Shown here piece after piece: positions 10,970-22,785 of a DNA stretch of 64,000 nt. The stretch is from Terebella lapidaria (lineage: Eukaryota; Annelida; Polychaeta; Terebellida; Terebellidae), in contig OX424559.1 in the NCBI GenBank assembly GCA_949152475.1, forward strand, positions 37,307,119 to 37,371,118, read 5' to 3'. The notes below the pieces were generated by a model, which saw only the letters and a list, made by a program, of their open reading frames with translations, made no database searches and had not been told where the DNA came from. Numbering within the stretch: the stretch's first letter is position 1; every line of letters starts with the position of its first letter. A program made the translations under genes and the position numbers.

Positions 10970-11524
10970 TAAAGATCTTGAAGAGAAGTCTATAAACTAG
11001 CTTTGGTCTATAAACCCCTGCACCATAATACTGTAATATATTTTTTTCAATTATTTATTTGTCGTTAACTAAATTGTACATTTACTAAATTGTGTTGTTA
11101 TGTTGTTTATAATTAAATGCAAGATCATGATTCTGTAAGTTAAAAATAAAAAAAATAGTTTCAAGAGAGACTTGAACCCGGGTCTGTGGATTGAGAGTCA
11201 TACACTCTATGCACAGCACTAACGTCGCTGGCAGTTGGAGGAGGTGTATCCCATGTAACAATTCCTGTATGGTTTTCCAACCTCCATAGATATAAGCAAT
11301 GTAACAGTTCTTTGGTCGCCAAGACAACAGTTTTTGAGCTATGATCTTCAAATTCAATAGGCTTATGATGGAGTCTTATGCGCATCTTCTTTGAAAATTT
11401 CATGTCATTTCGACAAGGATTGCACCCGCTATCGTGCGAACAGACGGACAGAACGCATATTTGATCGCTGAGCAACATACAACTGAAGCAATCGCTCAAA
11501 GAGCTAGGACTTGGCAAAATAAAG
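10970..11524 (+). repeat. Composite unit U10, type C
   Basis: Type C: leader with GTACATTTACTAAATTGTG and A/T runs, one tRNA-like module, then the type A 3' segment (CAGACGGACAGAACGC...GATCGCTGAGC) without P module or core repeats. Members are 555-626 bp long (U10, U12, U13, U17). Confidence 0.78.
11159..11232 (-). repeat. tRNA-like module 17, Glu-like loop
   Basis: Loop reads CTCTCAA on the minus strand (CTC at the anticodon position). All four type C units share this loop, so it marks a subfamily. Confidence 0.65.
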
Positions 11525-11687
11525 TTAATGATCTTGAAGAGAGGTCTATAAACTAGCTAAAAAAACGTTCTGAGAGAGACTTGAATAGTTCTTTTTTTAA
11601 AATTATCTAGTTGCTTTTAAGTAAGTTGTAATTGTACAGTTATGCTATAAAAGACATGATCCTGTAAGTTAGAGAGAAAAAAACAAG

Positions 11688-11760
11688 TTTTGAGAGAGAG
11701 TTGAACCCGGGTCTGTGGATTCAATGTCCTGAGCTCTATGCACAGCACCAAAGTTACCGA
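11688..11760 (-). repeat. tRNA-Gln-like module 18
   Basis: Loop CATTGAA: anticodon TTG kept but the U33-equivalent is lost. Confidence 0.68.
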
Positions 11761-11789
11761 CAGTGTGAAGTGGTGTATTTATTGTATGT

Positions 11790-12030
11790 ACTGCTGAAAA
11801 CCGGGAATGGGGCCCGTTTGCTCCGCCGGTTGATCACCCCCAATAGTTCTGATATAAAGTGGCCTGTCGTTTGACACAGACTGTATTAAGAGTAGAGTTT
11901 TAGGCTTTGTTATATCACTAGTACATCACTGAGTCAGAAAACCACCGATATGTTGTTTGAGACCTGCATTTGGATACATATATGATATACTGTATTAATA
12001 CGCAACCGAGTGTGTACTGGTATATTTAGG
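11790..12030 (+). repeat. P module 8, 3'-truncated
   Basis: Has TATAAAG and stops at GGTATATTTAGG, the same break as P modules 6, 10 and 13. Confidence 0.75.
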
Positions 12031-12255
12031 AGTTAACAGAGATGCGCTATGATGCATGAAAAACATGATCATAATGGAACCAATGAGACACTGTAAATGA
12101 TTTAAGGAATACATAATGAGAAATAATTAAGTGTGATGACATTGAAACAATGAAGATTACTCCTGCTACTTTCTTTTGCTGAGTTTGTACGACACGATTG
12201 TGTTGTTTTGTTGTTTGGAATTAAATACATGATCTTATAAGGGAGAAAAAAAAAA

Positions 12256-12330
12256 GTTTTGAGAGAGTATTGAACCCGGGTCTGTGGATTCAAAGTCCTA
12301 CGCTCTACGCACAGCACTAACGTGGCTTGC
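12256..12330 (-). repeat. tRNA-Gln-like module 19
   Basis: Loop CTTTGAA, otherwise like module 8. Confidence 0.7.
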
Positions 12331-13365
12331 AATGTGAAGAGGTGTGTTTCATATAGCAATGCTATTATTGCTTTTATGTAATGCTTTTCAGTAACGATTT
12401 TCTGTTGCCGTGACAACAGTTTGAGAGCTATGATGTTCCAAATCAAAAGGGTTATGCGGACATTTCGTGCGCATATTCTGTGAAAAGTTCGCCAAAATCA
12501 CACAAGAATTGACTGCGCAGCAATGTGTTAAACTTTGGATCCGAAATTCCTGACCCCCATGTATTTCACCTGAAGTTTAAATCGTCAATTTTGATTCAAC
12601 CGCTGTCGGTCATACAACAAATGATTCAGAATTGGCCATAGTAAAAGACGTGAACACTTTTGGAAGTGCAGGTGGAATGAAAGTGGAGTTATGACGATTT
12701 TTAATTTTGTGGTTTTTCAATGACCTTGGCGTTAATTCTTGACCTTTGACCTTGAGAAACAACAGGAATGTGCCGTTATACTGTGTGCATATGCTGTCAA
12801 AATTTCATAAGAATCCGACAAAAATTGACTGCACAGCAATGCATGAAACTTTTGATCCAGAAACTCCTGACCCCCGTCTTTTTCACCTGGAGTCAAAATC
12901 GTCAATTTTGATGCAACAGCTGTCGGCCATACATCAAATGATGCAGAATTGGCCATAGTAATCGATGCAAGAAATCTCGAAAGTCCAGATATAATATAAC
13001 TGGAGTTATTACGATTTTAAATTTTTTGGTTTTTCAATGACCTTGGCGTGAATTTTTGACCTTTGACCTTCTGAAACGAAAGGCTTATGCGGAAGCTGCT
13101 TGCGCATATTGTGTGAAAATTTCATGAAAATGCGACAAGAATTGCGCCCGCTATCGTCATAACAGACGGACAGACAAACATACAAACAAACAAACAAACA
13201 AACAAACAAACAAACAAGATGACTGACCAACATACTTGGCAAAATTTATTTTGCCAAGTAACAAACAAACAAACAAACAAGATGACTGACCAACATACTT
13301 GGCAAAATTTATTTTGCCAAGTAATGAAGCAATCGCTCAAAGAGCTAGGACTTGGCAAAATAAAG

Positions 13366-13966
13366 TTAAAGATCTTGAAGAGAAGTCTATAAACTAGCTT
13401 TGGTTTATAAACCCCTGCACCATAATACTGTAATATATTTTTTTCAATTATTTATTTGTCGTTAACTAAATTGTACATTTACTAAATTGTGTTGTTATGT
13501 TGTTTATAAATAAATGCATGATCATGATTCTGTAAGTTAAAAAAAAAAAAAATAGTTTCAAGAGAGACTTGAACCCGGGTCTGTGGATTGAGAGTCATAC
13601 GCTCTATGCACAGCACTAACGTCGCTGGCAGTTGGAGGAGGTGTATCCCATGTAACAATTCCTGTATGGTTTTCCAACCTCCATAGATATAAGCAATGTA
13701 ACAGTTTTTTGGTCGCCAAGACAACAGTTTTTGAGCTATGATCTTCAAATTCAATAGGCTTATGAAGGAGTCTTATGCGCATCTTCTGTGTAAATTTGAT
13801 GTCATTCAGACCAGGATTGCGGCCGCTATCGTGCAAACTGACGGACAGACAAACATGCAAACAAGATGACTGACCAACATACTTGGCAAAATTTATTTTG
13901 CCAAGTAACAAACAAACAAACAAGATGAAGCAATCGCTCAAAGAGCTAGGACTTGGCAAAATAAAG
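13366..13966 (+). repeat. Composite unit U12, type C with hairpin
   Basis: Type C body, but its 3' end has GACGGACAGACAAAC, one perfect hairpin (13881-13906) and a short (AAAC)n tract, so it joins a C front to a B-type terminus. Confidence 0.78.
13557..13630 (-). repeat. tRNA-like module 20, Glu-like loop
   Basis: Loop CTCTCAA as in module 17, followed on the far side by a run of 13 A. Confidence 0.65.
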
Positions 13967-14592
13967 TTAATGATCTTGAAGAGAAGTCTATAAACTAGCT
14001 TTGGTCTATAAACCCCTGCACCATAGTACTGTTATAAATTGTTTTTCAATTATTTATTTATCGTTAACTAAATTGTACGTTTACTAAATTGTGTTGTTAT
14101 TTTGTTTATGATTAAATGCATGATCATGATTCTGTAAGCTAAAAATAAAAAAAAAAATAGTTTCAAGAAGACTTGAACCCGGGTCTGTGGATTGAGAGTC
14201 ATACGCTCGATGCTCAGCACTAACGTGGCTGGCAGTTGGAGGAGGTGTCATCCACATAACAACTCATGTATGGCTTTCCAATCTCCATAGGTTTAAGCAA
14301 TGTAACCGTTTTTTGGTCGCCAAGACAACAGTTTTTGAGCTATGATCTTCAAAATCAATAGGCTTATAAAGGAGTCTTATGCGCATCTTCTGTGTAAATT
14401 TGATGTCATTCAGACGAGGATTGCGGCCGCTATCGTGCAAACTGACGGACAGACAAACAAACAAGCTGACTGACCAACATACTTGGCAAAAATGTATTTT
14501 GCCAAGTAATGACTGACCAACATACTTGGCAAAATTTATTTTGCCAAGTAATGAAGCAATCGCTCAAAGAGCTAGGACTTGGCAAAATAAAG
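13967..14592 (+). repeat. Composite unit U13, type C with two hairpins
   Basis: The first hairpin (14481-14507) has an extra base in its loop region; the second (14524-14549) is perfect. The two cassettes are joined by TAATGACTGACCAACAT with no (AAAC)n between them. Confidence 0.78.
14162..14232 (-). repeat. tRNA-like module 21, Glu-like loop
   Basis: Loop CTCTCAA; a two-base loss near the T arm (TTTCAAGAAGAC on the plus strand). Confidence 0.62.
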
Positions 14593-14753
14593 TAATGAAC
14601 TTGAAAAGAAGTCTATAATAAACCAGCTAAAAAACGTTTTGAGAGAGACTTGAATAGTTTTTTCTAGTTGCTGTTAAGTAAGTTGTACATGTATTAAATT
14701 GTGCAGTTATGCTATAAAAGACATGATCCTGTAAGTTAGAGAGAAAAAAAAAA

Positions 14754-14827
14754 GTTTTGAAATAGAGTTGAACCGGGGTCTGTGGATTCAATGTCCTACA
14801 CTATATGCACAGCGCCAACGTGACCGA
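14754..14827 (-). repeat. tRNA-Gln-like module 22
   Basis: Loop CATTGAA as in module 18; B box has an extra G (CCCCGGTTCAAC). Confidence 0.65.
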
Positions 14828-14870
14828 CAGCAGAAGTGGTGTATGTATTGTAACAGGTCCTTCACGGCAA

Positions 14871-15280
14871 GCTACTGCTAAAAACCGGGAATGGGGCCGG
14901 TTCTAGCGCCGGTTGGTCACCCCCAAAAGTTCTGATATAAAGTGGTCCTGTCGCTTGACACAGACTGTATTTAGACACGAGTGTTAGACTTTATTGTACC
15001 AGTTGGACACCCCTGAGTCAGAAAACAAAAGAAACGTTGTTTGAGACTTGCATTTGGATACATACATGATATACTGTACTACTACGCAACCGAGTGTGTA
15101 TATTTAGGATGAGAAATGTCCACACGGGGTCATCGTTTTTACAGCTTATTGGCGTGTGAACGGATTGAGAATCAGACTCACAACACTGTTCTTTCTACTT
15201 TGTTATCTCGGCGAGTTTTCAATTCATTCCAAATGTGAAAAGTGCACCATAAACTAGAAATAACACTGCAACTGACTGCA
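14871..15280 (+). repeat. P module 9, bridging type
   Basis: Upstream words CAGGTCCTTCACGGC resemble the AGGACCTTTGGTCC palindrome of the right-hand elements. TATAAAG is present. Ends ATGTGAAAAGTGCACC, as in the right-hand elements, rather than ATGTAAAAGGTGC. Confidence 0.75.
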
Positions 15281-15305
15281 TGAAAAGTAAGTTAGAGATC
15301 AAAGA

Positions 15306-15380
15306 GTTTTGAGGGAGGGTTGAACACGGGTCTGTAGATTCAAAGTCTTGCACTCTACGCACAGCACCAATGCTGCCGAC
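15306..15380 (-). repeat. tRNA-Gln-like module 23
   Basis: Loop CTTTGAA; stem side TCTACAG is weakened. Confidence 0.7.
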
Positions 15381-15670
15381 AGTATGAAGTAGTGTATCTC
15401 ATGTAACAGTTACTTTATGGATTTTCACCTCCATAGTTATAGTTATGTAACGGTTTTTCAGTCGCCAAGACAACAGTTTTTGAGCTATGACCTTGAAAAT
15501 CAACAGGCTTATGCAGGAGGCCTATGCGCATCTTCTTTGAAAATTTCATGTCATTCCGACAAGGATTGCGCCCGCTATCGTGCGAACAGATGGACAGAAC
15601 ACATATTTGATCGCTGAGCAACATACAACTGAAGCAATCGCTCAGAGAGCTAGGAATTGGCAAAATAAAG

Positions 15671-17136
15671 TTTTGAACTTGAAGAGAAGTCTATAAACCA
15701 GCTTTGGTCTATAAACCCTTGCATCATAATACTGTAATAATATTAAATTGTGCTGCTACATTCTTCAGAATTGAAAGCATGATCATGATCTTGTAAGTTA
15801 CAGATGAAAAATTACAATGACAACAAGTGAACAAAACGAATAGAGACACTCGGTGAATACAAATCATGCCAGAATGGACTTAACACAGATGCATTATGAT
15901 GCATGAAGGACACGATCATAATGGAACCAATGAGACACTGTTAAATGACTTTAAGGAATTCATAGTGAGAAATAATTAAGTATGATGACATAATAACGAT
16001 AAAGATTACTCGTGCTACATTTATTTGCTGATTTTGTACACTACGAATGTGTTGTTTCGTTGTTTGGAATTGAATACATGATCTTTTAATGGAGAAAAAA
16101 AAATAGTTTTGAGATAGTATCGAACCCGGGTCTGTGGATTCAAAGTCCTACGCTCTACGCTCAGCACTAACGTGGCTGGCGATGTGAAGCGGAGTGTTTC
16201 ATATAGCAATGCTATTATCGTTTTCATGTAATGCTTTTCAGTAACGATTTTCTGTTGCCGTGACAACAGTTTCAGAGCTATGATGTTCCAAATCAAAAGG
16301 GTTATGCGGACATTCCGTTCACATATTATGTGAGAATTTCGTCAAAATCACACAAGAATCGACTGCACAGCAATGTGTTAAACTTTGGATCCGAACTTCC
16401 TGACCCCCATGTATTTCACCTGGAGTTTAAATCGTCAATTTTGATTCAACCGCTGTCGGTCATACATCAAAAGATGCAGAATTGGCCATAATAAAAGACG
16501 TGGACACCTTTGGAAGTGCAGGTGGAATGAAAGTGGAGTTATGACCATTTTTAATTTTTTGGTTTTTCAACGATTTTGTCGTCAATTCTTGACCTATGAC
16601 CTTGAGAAACGACAGGAATATGCCGACATCTGGTGTGTATGTGCTGTGAAAATTTCATAAGAATCCGACAAGAATTGATTGCACAGCAATGCATGAAACT
16701 TTTGATCCAGAAACTCCTGACCCCCGTCTATTTAACCTGGAGTCAAAATCGTCAATTTTCACTCAACAGCTGTCGGCTATACATCAAAAGATGCAGAATT
16801 GGCCATAGTAATCGATGCTAGAAATCTCGAAACTCCAGATAAAATATAACTGGAGTTACTACGATTTTTAATTTTTTTGTTTTTGAACGACCTTGACGTC
16901 AATTTTTGACCTTTGACCTTCAGAAACGAAAGGCTTATGTGGGAGATCCTTGCACATGTTTTGTCAAAATTTCATGAAAATCCGACAAGAATTGCGCCCG
17001 CTATCGTGCAAACTGTCGGACAGACAAACATACAAACAAACAAACAAACAAGATGACTGACCAACATACTTGGCAAAATTTATTTTGCCAAGTAATGAAG
17101 CAATCGCTCAAAGAGCTAGGACTTGGCAAAATAAAG
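15671..17136 (+). repeat. Composite unit U15, type B with one hairpin
   Basis: R segment, tRNA-like module, two cores and one perfect hairpin at 17068-17093. Nearly the same as U5 through the R segment. Confidence 0.8.
16107..16180 (-). repeat. tRNA-Gln-like module 24, best B box
   Basis: On the minus strand the T arm reads GGGTTCGATAC, the closest match in the set to the pol III B box GGTTCGANNCC. Loop CTTTGAA. Confidence 0.72.
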
Positions 17137-17298
17137 TAATGAACTTGAAAAGAAGTCTATAATAAACCAGCTAAAAACGTTTTGAAAGAGACTTGAATAG
17201 TTTTTTCTAGTTGCTGTTGAGTAAGTTGTACATGTATTAAATTGTGCAGTTATGCTATAAAAGACATGATCTTGTAAATTAGAGAGAAAAAAAACAAG

Positions 17299-17370
17299 TT
17301 TTGAGAGAGAGTTGAACCCGGGTCTGTGGATTCAAAGTCCTGAGCTCTATGCGCAGCACCAAAGTTGCCG
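17299..17370 (-). repeat. tRNA-Gln-like module 25
   Basis: Loop CTTTGAA; alternative-leader type with GGGTTCAACTC. Confidence 0.72.
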
Positions 17371-17399
17371 ACAGTGCGAAGTGGTGTATTTATTGTATG

Positions 17400-17634
17400 T
17401 ACTGCTAAAAACCGGGAATGGGGCCGGTTCCTTTGCCGGTTTCGTCACCCCCAGCAGTCCTACTATCAGGGAGCCTGTCGCTTGACACAGACTGTATTTA
17501 GACTAGAGTTTTAGGCTTTGTTCTATCACTAGTACATCACTGAGTCAGAAAACCACCGATATGTTGTTTGAGACCTGCATTTGGATACATATATGATATA
17601 CTGTATTACTACGCAACCGAGTTTTGTATATTCA
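17400..17634 (+). repeat. P module 10, 3'-truncated
   Basis: Shared truncation point (TGTATATTCAGG). The TATA equivalent is damaged (CTACTATCAGGG). Confidence 0.72.
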
Positions 17635-17867
17635 GGAGATAACACAGATGCGCTATGATGCATGAAACACATGATCATAATGGAACCAATCAGACACTGT
17701 AAATGACTTGGAAAAATATATACCATGAAATAATTAGGTGTGATGACATAAAAATGACGAAGATTACTGCTGCAATATTTATTTGCTGAATTTGTACACT
17801 ATCAATGTGTTGTTTTGTTATTTGGAATTAAATACATGATAATGTAAAGAAAAAAAAAAGTTTTGTG

Positions 17868-18218
17868 ATAGAAATTCCGTCAAAACGAAAAACAAACCCA
17901 AACCCAGGTCGATCATGCAGGCCTACGTGAGTTGACAGATGCTGCTCATGCTGGTTGGTTAGAGCCTGTAGCCTACGATTGATAGGTTAACTGCAGACAA
18001 CTAGCATTTAAAAAAAAACTTGAATAACTGGCTGCTAAATCGCCGGGTAACTGTAATTTATAATCTCGCATTGATGCTAGATTCTAGTCATATTGCATGT
18101 GGAATCGAGTCACTCGACTGGGAAAATCTTCAATGGTACGCAAATTGCCTGGCACTATGAGGTCCGCGCTTTTTGCCTAATCGCACACACTGTCACATGG
18201 CGAATATATTGCTGATTA
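17868..18218. other. Low-copy insert with no repeat partner in the window
   Basis: Higher GC than its surroundings in places (GATCATGCAGGCCTACGTGAG, CGATTGATAGG), no open frame worth naming, no tRNA-like module, no CRE or half-site clusters. I recognise nothing in it. Confidence 0.6.
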
Positions 18219-18441
18219 CTCATATTTAGGAGTTAACAGGTGCGTTATGATGCATGGAAAACATGATCATAATGGATCCAATGAGACCCTATTAAATGAT
18301 TTTAGGAAATTCTTGGTGAGAAATAATTGAGTACGATGACATAAAAACGATGTAGATTTCTCCTGCTACATTTATTTGCTGAATGTGTACACTACGAACG
18401 TCTGTTTTGTTATTTGTAATTAAAAAATAGAGAAAAAAAAT

Positions 18442-18516
18442 AGTTCTGAGAGAGACTTGAACCCGGGTCTGTGGATTAAAGGTCCTAAGCTCTACGCACA
18501 GCACTGACGTCGCTAG
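18442..18516 (-). repeat. tRNA-like module 26, Lys-like loop
   Basis: Loop CCTTTAA with TTT at the anticodon position, from an insertion/substitution relative to CTTTGAA. Confidence 0.63.
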
Positions 18517-19399
18517 CAATGTGAAGAGATGTATTTCATTTAGCAATGCTATCGTGGTTTTCATGCAATGCTTTCAAGTAACGAATTTTTGTTGCCATGA
18601 CAACAGTTTTAGAGTTATAATGTTCCAAATTATTAGGATTATGCAGACGTTCTGCGCACATATTCTGTGAGAATTTCGTCAAAATCACACAAGAATCGAC
18701 TGCACAGCAATGTGTTAAATTTTGGATCCGAAATTCCTGACCCCCATGTGTTTCACCTGGAGTTTAATGGTCAATTTTGATTCAACCGCTGTCGGTCATA
18801 CATCAAATGATGCAGAATTGGCCATAATAAAAGACGTGAACACTCTTGGAAGTGCAGGTGGAATGAAAGTGGAGTTATGACGGTTTTAAATTTTTTGGTT
18901 TTTCAATGACCTTGGCGTTAATTCTTGACCTTTGACCTTGAGAAACAACAGGAATATGCCAACATCTTGTGTACATGTGCTGTGAAAATTTCATAAGAAT
19001 CCGACAAGAATTGACTGCACAACAATGCATGAAACTTTTGATCCAGAAACTCCAGACCCCCGTCTTTTTAACCTGGAGTCAAAATCGTCAATTTTGACTC
19101 AACAGCTGTCGGCCATACATCAAAAGATGCAGAATTGGCCATAGTAATCGATGCAAGAAATCTCGAAACTCCAGATAAAATATAACTGGAGTTATTGCGA
19201 TTTTTAATTTTTTCGTTTTTGAACGACCTTGACGTCGACCTTCAGAAACGAAAGGCTTATGAGGATTCTCCTTGCGCATATTGTGTAAAAATTTCATGAA
19301 AATCCGACAAGAATTGCGCCCGCTATCGTCCGAACGGACGGACAGACAAACATACAAATGAAGCAATCGCTCAAAGAGCTAGGACTTGGCAAAATAAAG

Positions 19400-19993
19400 T
19401 TAAAGATCTTGAAGAGAAGTCTATAAACTAGCTTTGGTCTATAAACCCCTGCACCATAATACTGTAATATATTTTTTTCAATTATTTATTTGTCGTTAAC
19501 TAAATTGTACATTTACTAAATTGTGTTGTTATGTTGTTTATAATTAAATGCAAGATCATGATTCTGTAAGTTAAAAAAAAAAAAAAATAGTTTCAAGAGA
19601 GACTTGAACCCAGGTCTGTGGATTGAGAGTCATACGCTCTATGCACAGCACTAACGTCGCTTGCAGTTGGAGGAGGTGTATCCCATGTAACAATTCCTGT
19701 ATGGTTTTCCAACCTCCATAGATATAAGCAATGTAACAGTTTTTTGGTCGCCAAGACAACAGTTTTTGAGCTATGATCTTCAAATTCAAAAGGCTTATGA
19801 TGGAGTCTTATGCGCATCTTATGTGTAAATTTGATGTTATTCAGACGAGGATTGCGGCCGCTATCGTGCAAACTGACGGACAGACAAACATACAAACAAG
19901 ATGACTGACCAACATACTTGGCAAAATTTATTTTGCCAAGTAACAAACAAGATGAAGCAATCGCTCAAAGAGCTAGGACTTGGCAAAATAAAG
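19400..19993 (+). repeat. Composite unit U17, type C with one hairpin
   Basis: Hairpin at 19916-19941. Very close to U12, including the run of A before the tRNA-like module. Confidence 0.78.
19591..19664 (-). repeat. tRNA-like module 27, Glu-like loop
   Basis: Loop CTCTCAA; T arm damaged (CCTGGGTTCAAG on the minus strand, CCAGG on the plus). Confidence 0.63.
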
Positions 19994-21493
19994 TAATGAA
20001 CTTGAAGAGAAGTCTATAAACCAGCTTTGGTCTATAAACCCTAGCATCGTAATACTGTAATAATATTAAATTGTGCTGCTACATTCTTCAGAATTGAAAG
20101 CATGATCATGATCTTGTAAGTTACAGATGAAAAATTACAATGACAACAAGTGAACAAAACGAATAGAGACACTCGGTGAATACAAATCATGCCAGAATGG
20201 ACTTAACACAGATGCATTATGATGCATGAAGGACACGATCATAATGGAACCAATGAGACACTGTTAAATGACTTTAAGGAATTCATAGTGAGAAATAATT
20301 AAGTATTATGGCATAATAACGATAAAGATTACTCGTGCTACATTTATTTGCTGATTTTGTACACTACGAATGTGTTGTTTCGTTGTTTGGAATTGAATAC
20401 ATGATCTTTTAATGGAGAAAAAAAAATAGTTTTGAGATAGTATTGAACCCGGGTCTGTGGATTCAAAGTCCTACGCTCTACGCTCAGCACTAACGTGGCT
20501 GGCGATGTGAAGCGGAGTGTTTCATATAGCAATGCTATTATCGTTTTCATGTAATGCTTTTCAGTAACGATTTTCTGTTGCCGTGACAACAGTTTCAGAG
20601 CTATGATGTTCCAAATCAAAAGGGTCATGCGGACATTCCGTGCACATATTATGTGAGAATTTCGTCAAAATCACACAAGAATCGACTGCACAGCAATGTG
20701 TTAAACTTTGGATCTGAAATTCCTGACCCCCATGTATTTCACCTGGAGTTTAAATCGTCAATTTTGATTCAACCGCTGTCGGTCATACATCAAATGATGC
20801 AGAATTGACCATAATAAAAGACGTGAACACTTTTGGAAGTGCAGGTGGAATGAAAGTGGAGTTATGGCCATTTGTATTTTTTTTGTTTTTCAATGACCTT
20901 GGCGTTAATTCTTGACTTTTGACCTTGAGAAACAACAGGAATATGCCGACATCTGGAGTGCATATGCTGTGAAAATTTCATAAGATTCCGACAAGAATTG
21001 ACTGCACAGCAATGCATGAAACTTTTGATCCAGAAACTCCTGACCCCCGTCTTTTTAACCCGGAGTCAAAATCGTCAATTTTGATGCAACAGCTGTCGGC
21101 TATACATCAAAAGATGCAGAATTGGCCATAGTATTCGATGCTTGAAATCTCGAAACTCCAGATAAAATATAACTGGACTTATTACGATTTTAAATGTTTT
21201 GGTTTTTGAACGACCTTGACGTCAATTTTTGACCTTTGACCTTCAGAAACGAAAGGCTTATGAGGAGGACCCTTGCACATGTTGTGTCAAAATTTCATGA
21301 AAATCCGACAAGAATTGCGCCCGCTATCGTGCGAACGGACGGACAGACAAACATACAAACAAACAAGATGACTGACCAACATACTTGGCAAAATTTATTT
21401 TGCCAAGTAATGACTGACCAACATACTTGGCAAAATTTATTTTGCCAAGTAATGAAGCAATCGCTCAGAGAGCTAGGACTTGGCAAAATAAAG
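19994..21493 (+). repeat. Composite unit U18, type B with two hairpins
   Basis: Hairpins at 21383-21408 and 21425-21450 joined as in U13 (TAATGACTGACCAACAT), so this dimer form arose once and moved between unit types. Confidence 0.8.
20429..20503 (-). repeat. tRNA-Gln-like module 28
   Basis: Loop CTTTGAA, module 8 form. Confidence 0.7.
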
Positions 21494-21645
21494 TTAATGA
21501 ACTTGAAGAGAAGTCTATAAACCAGCTAAAAAACGTTCTGAGAGAGAATTGAATAGTTCTTTTCTTCATAAATTTTGTACATGTATTAAATTGTGCAGTT
21601 ATGCTATAAAAGACATGATCCTGTAAGTTAGAGAGATAAAAACAA

Positions 21646-21720
21646 GTTTTGAGAGAGAGTTGAACCCGGGTTTGTGGATTCAAAGTCCTGAGCTCTATGC
21701 ACAGCACCAAAGTTGCCGAC
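21646..21720 (-). repeat. tRNA-Gln-like module 29
   Basis: Loop CTTTGAA; CACAAACCC in place of CACAGACCC on the minus strand. Confidence 0.7.
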
Positions 21721-21748
21721 AGTGTGAAGTGGTGTATTTATTGTATGT

Positions 21749-22156
21749 ACTGCTATAAACCGGGAATGGGGCCGGTTCCTTTGCCGGTTCGTCAGCCCCA
21801 GCAGTTCTAATATAAGGGAGCCTGTCGCTTGACACAGACTGTATTTAGACTAGAGTTTTAGGCTTTGTTATATCACTTGTACATCACTGAGTTAGAAAAC
21901 CACTGAAATGTTGTTTGAGATCTGCATCTGGATACATATATGATATACTATATTGCTATGCAACCGAGCGTGTGTATTTAGGACGGGACATGTCCACAGG
22001 GGGTAATCGTTTCTACAGCTTATTGGCGTGTGAACGGATTGAGAATCAGATTCACCCCACTGCTCTTTCTACTTTGATATCTCGGCGAGTTTTCAATCTA
22101 TTCCAAATGTAAAAGGTGCATTATAAACTAGAAATAACACTGCAACTGACTGTATA
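21749..22156 (+). repeat. P module 11
   Basis: Full-length; upstream AAAAACC changed to ATAAACC. Confidence 0.75.
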
Positions 22157-22185
22157 AAACTAAGTTAGAGATAAAAGAGATTAGA

Positions 22186-22260
22186 GTTTTGAGGGAGGGT
22201 TGAACACGGGTCTTTGGATTCAAAGTCTTACGCTCTATCCACTGCACCAACGTTGCCGAC
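22186..22260 (-). repeat. tRNA-Gln-like module 30
   Basis: Module 2 form, A box TGGTGCAGTGG. Confidence 0.75.
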
Positions 22261-22683
22261 AGTGTGAAGAAGTGTATTCCATGTGACAGTTACTTTATGG
22301 TTTTCCAGCCTTCATAGTTATAGTTATGTAACGGTTTTTCAGTCGCCAAGACAACAGTTTTTAAGCTATGACCTTCAAGATCAATAGGCTTGTGCAGCAG
22401 TCTTATGCGCATCTTCTTTGAAAATTTCATGTCATTCCGACAAGGATTGCGCCCGTTGTCGTGCGAACAGACGGACAGAACACATATTTGATCGCTGAGC
22501 AACATACAACTGAAGCAATCGCTCAAAGAGCTAGGACTTGGCAAAATAAAGTTAATGAACTTAAGAGAAGTCTGTACACTAGCTTTTACACTAGCTTGAT
22601 ACAGTTATTAAATTGTGTTGTTATGTTGTTTAGATCTAAATTCATGATCATGATTCTGTAAGTTGAAAATAAAAATAAAAATA

Positions 22684-22758
22684 GTTTCAAGAGAGACTTG
22701 AACCCAGGTAGGTGGATTCAAAGTCCTACACTCTATGCACAGCACCAACGTGACCGAC
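22684..22758 (-). repeat. tRNA-Gln-like module 31
   Basis: Loop CTTTGAA; variable region reads CCACCTACCTGG on the minus strand, unique in the set. Confidence 0.68.
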
Positions 22759-22785
22759 AGTGTGTAGTTGTGTATTTATTGTATG

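Larger units (their letters stand above)
11525..13365 (+). repeat. Composite unit U11, A/B fusion with two hairpins
   Basis: Truncated P module joined to a type B body, ending in an expanded (AAAC)n tract and two perfect hairpins (13234-13259, 13297-13322) separated by more (AAAC)n. The (AAAC)n on both sides of a hairpin suggests the cassette spreads within the microsatellite. Confidence 0.8.
14593..15670 (+). repeat. Composite unit U14, type A
   Basis: Type A with the alternative leader. Its P module is intermediate in sequence between the left-hand copies and the 1,429/1,261-bp units (for example CCAGTTGGACACCCCTGAGTC), so it links the two halves of the window. Confidence 0.78.
17137..19399 (+). 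repeat. Composite unit U16, A/B fusion with a foreign insert
   Basis: The longest left-hand unit. After the truncated P module and an R segment (about 17,640-17,867) comes about 350 bp seen nowhere else in the window (17,868-18,218), then a second R copy (about 18,219-18,440), a tRNA-like module and two cores. The insert is therefore flanked by two R copies. No hairpin at the end. Confidence 0.75.
21494..22551 (+). repeat. Composite unit U19, type A, short alternative leader
   Basis: Alternative leader with a deletion, two tRNA-like modules and a full P module. Confidence 0.78.
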
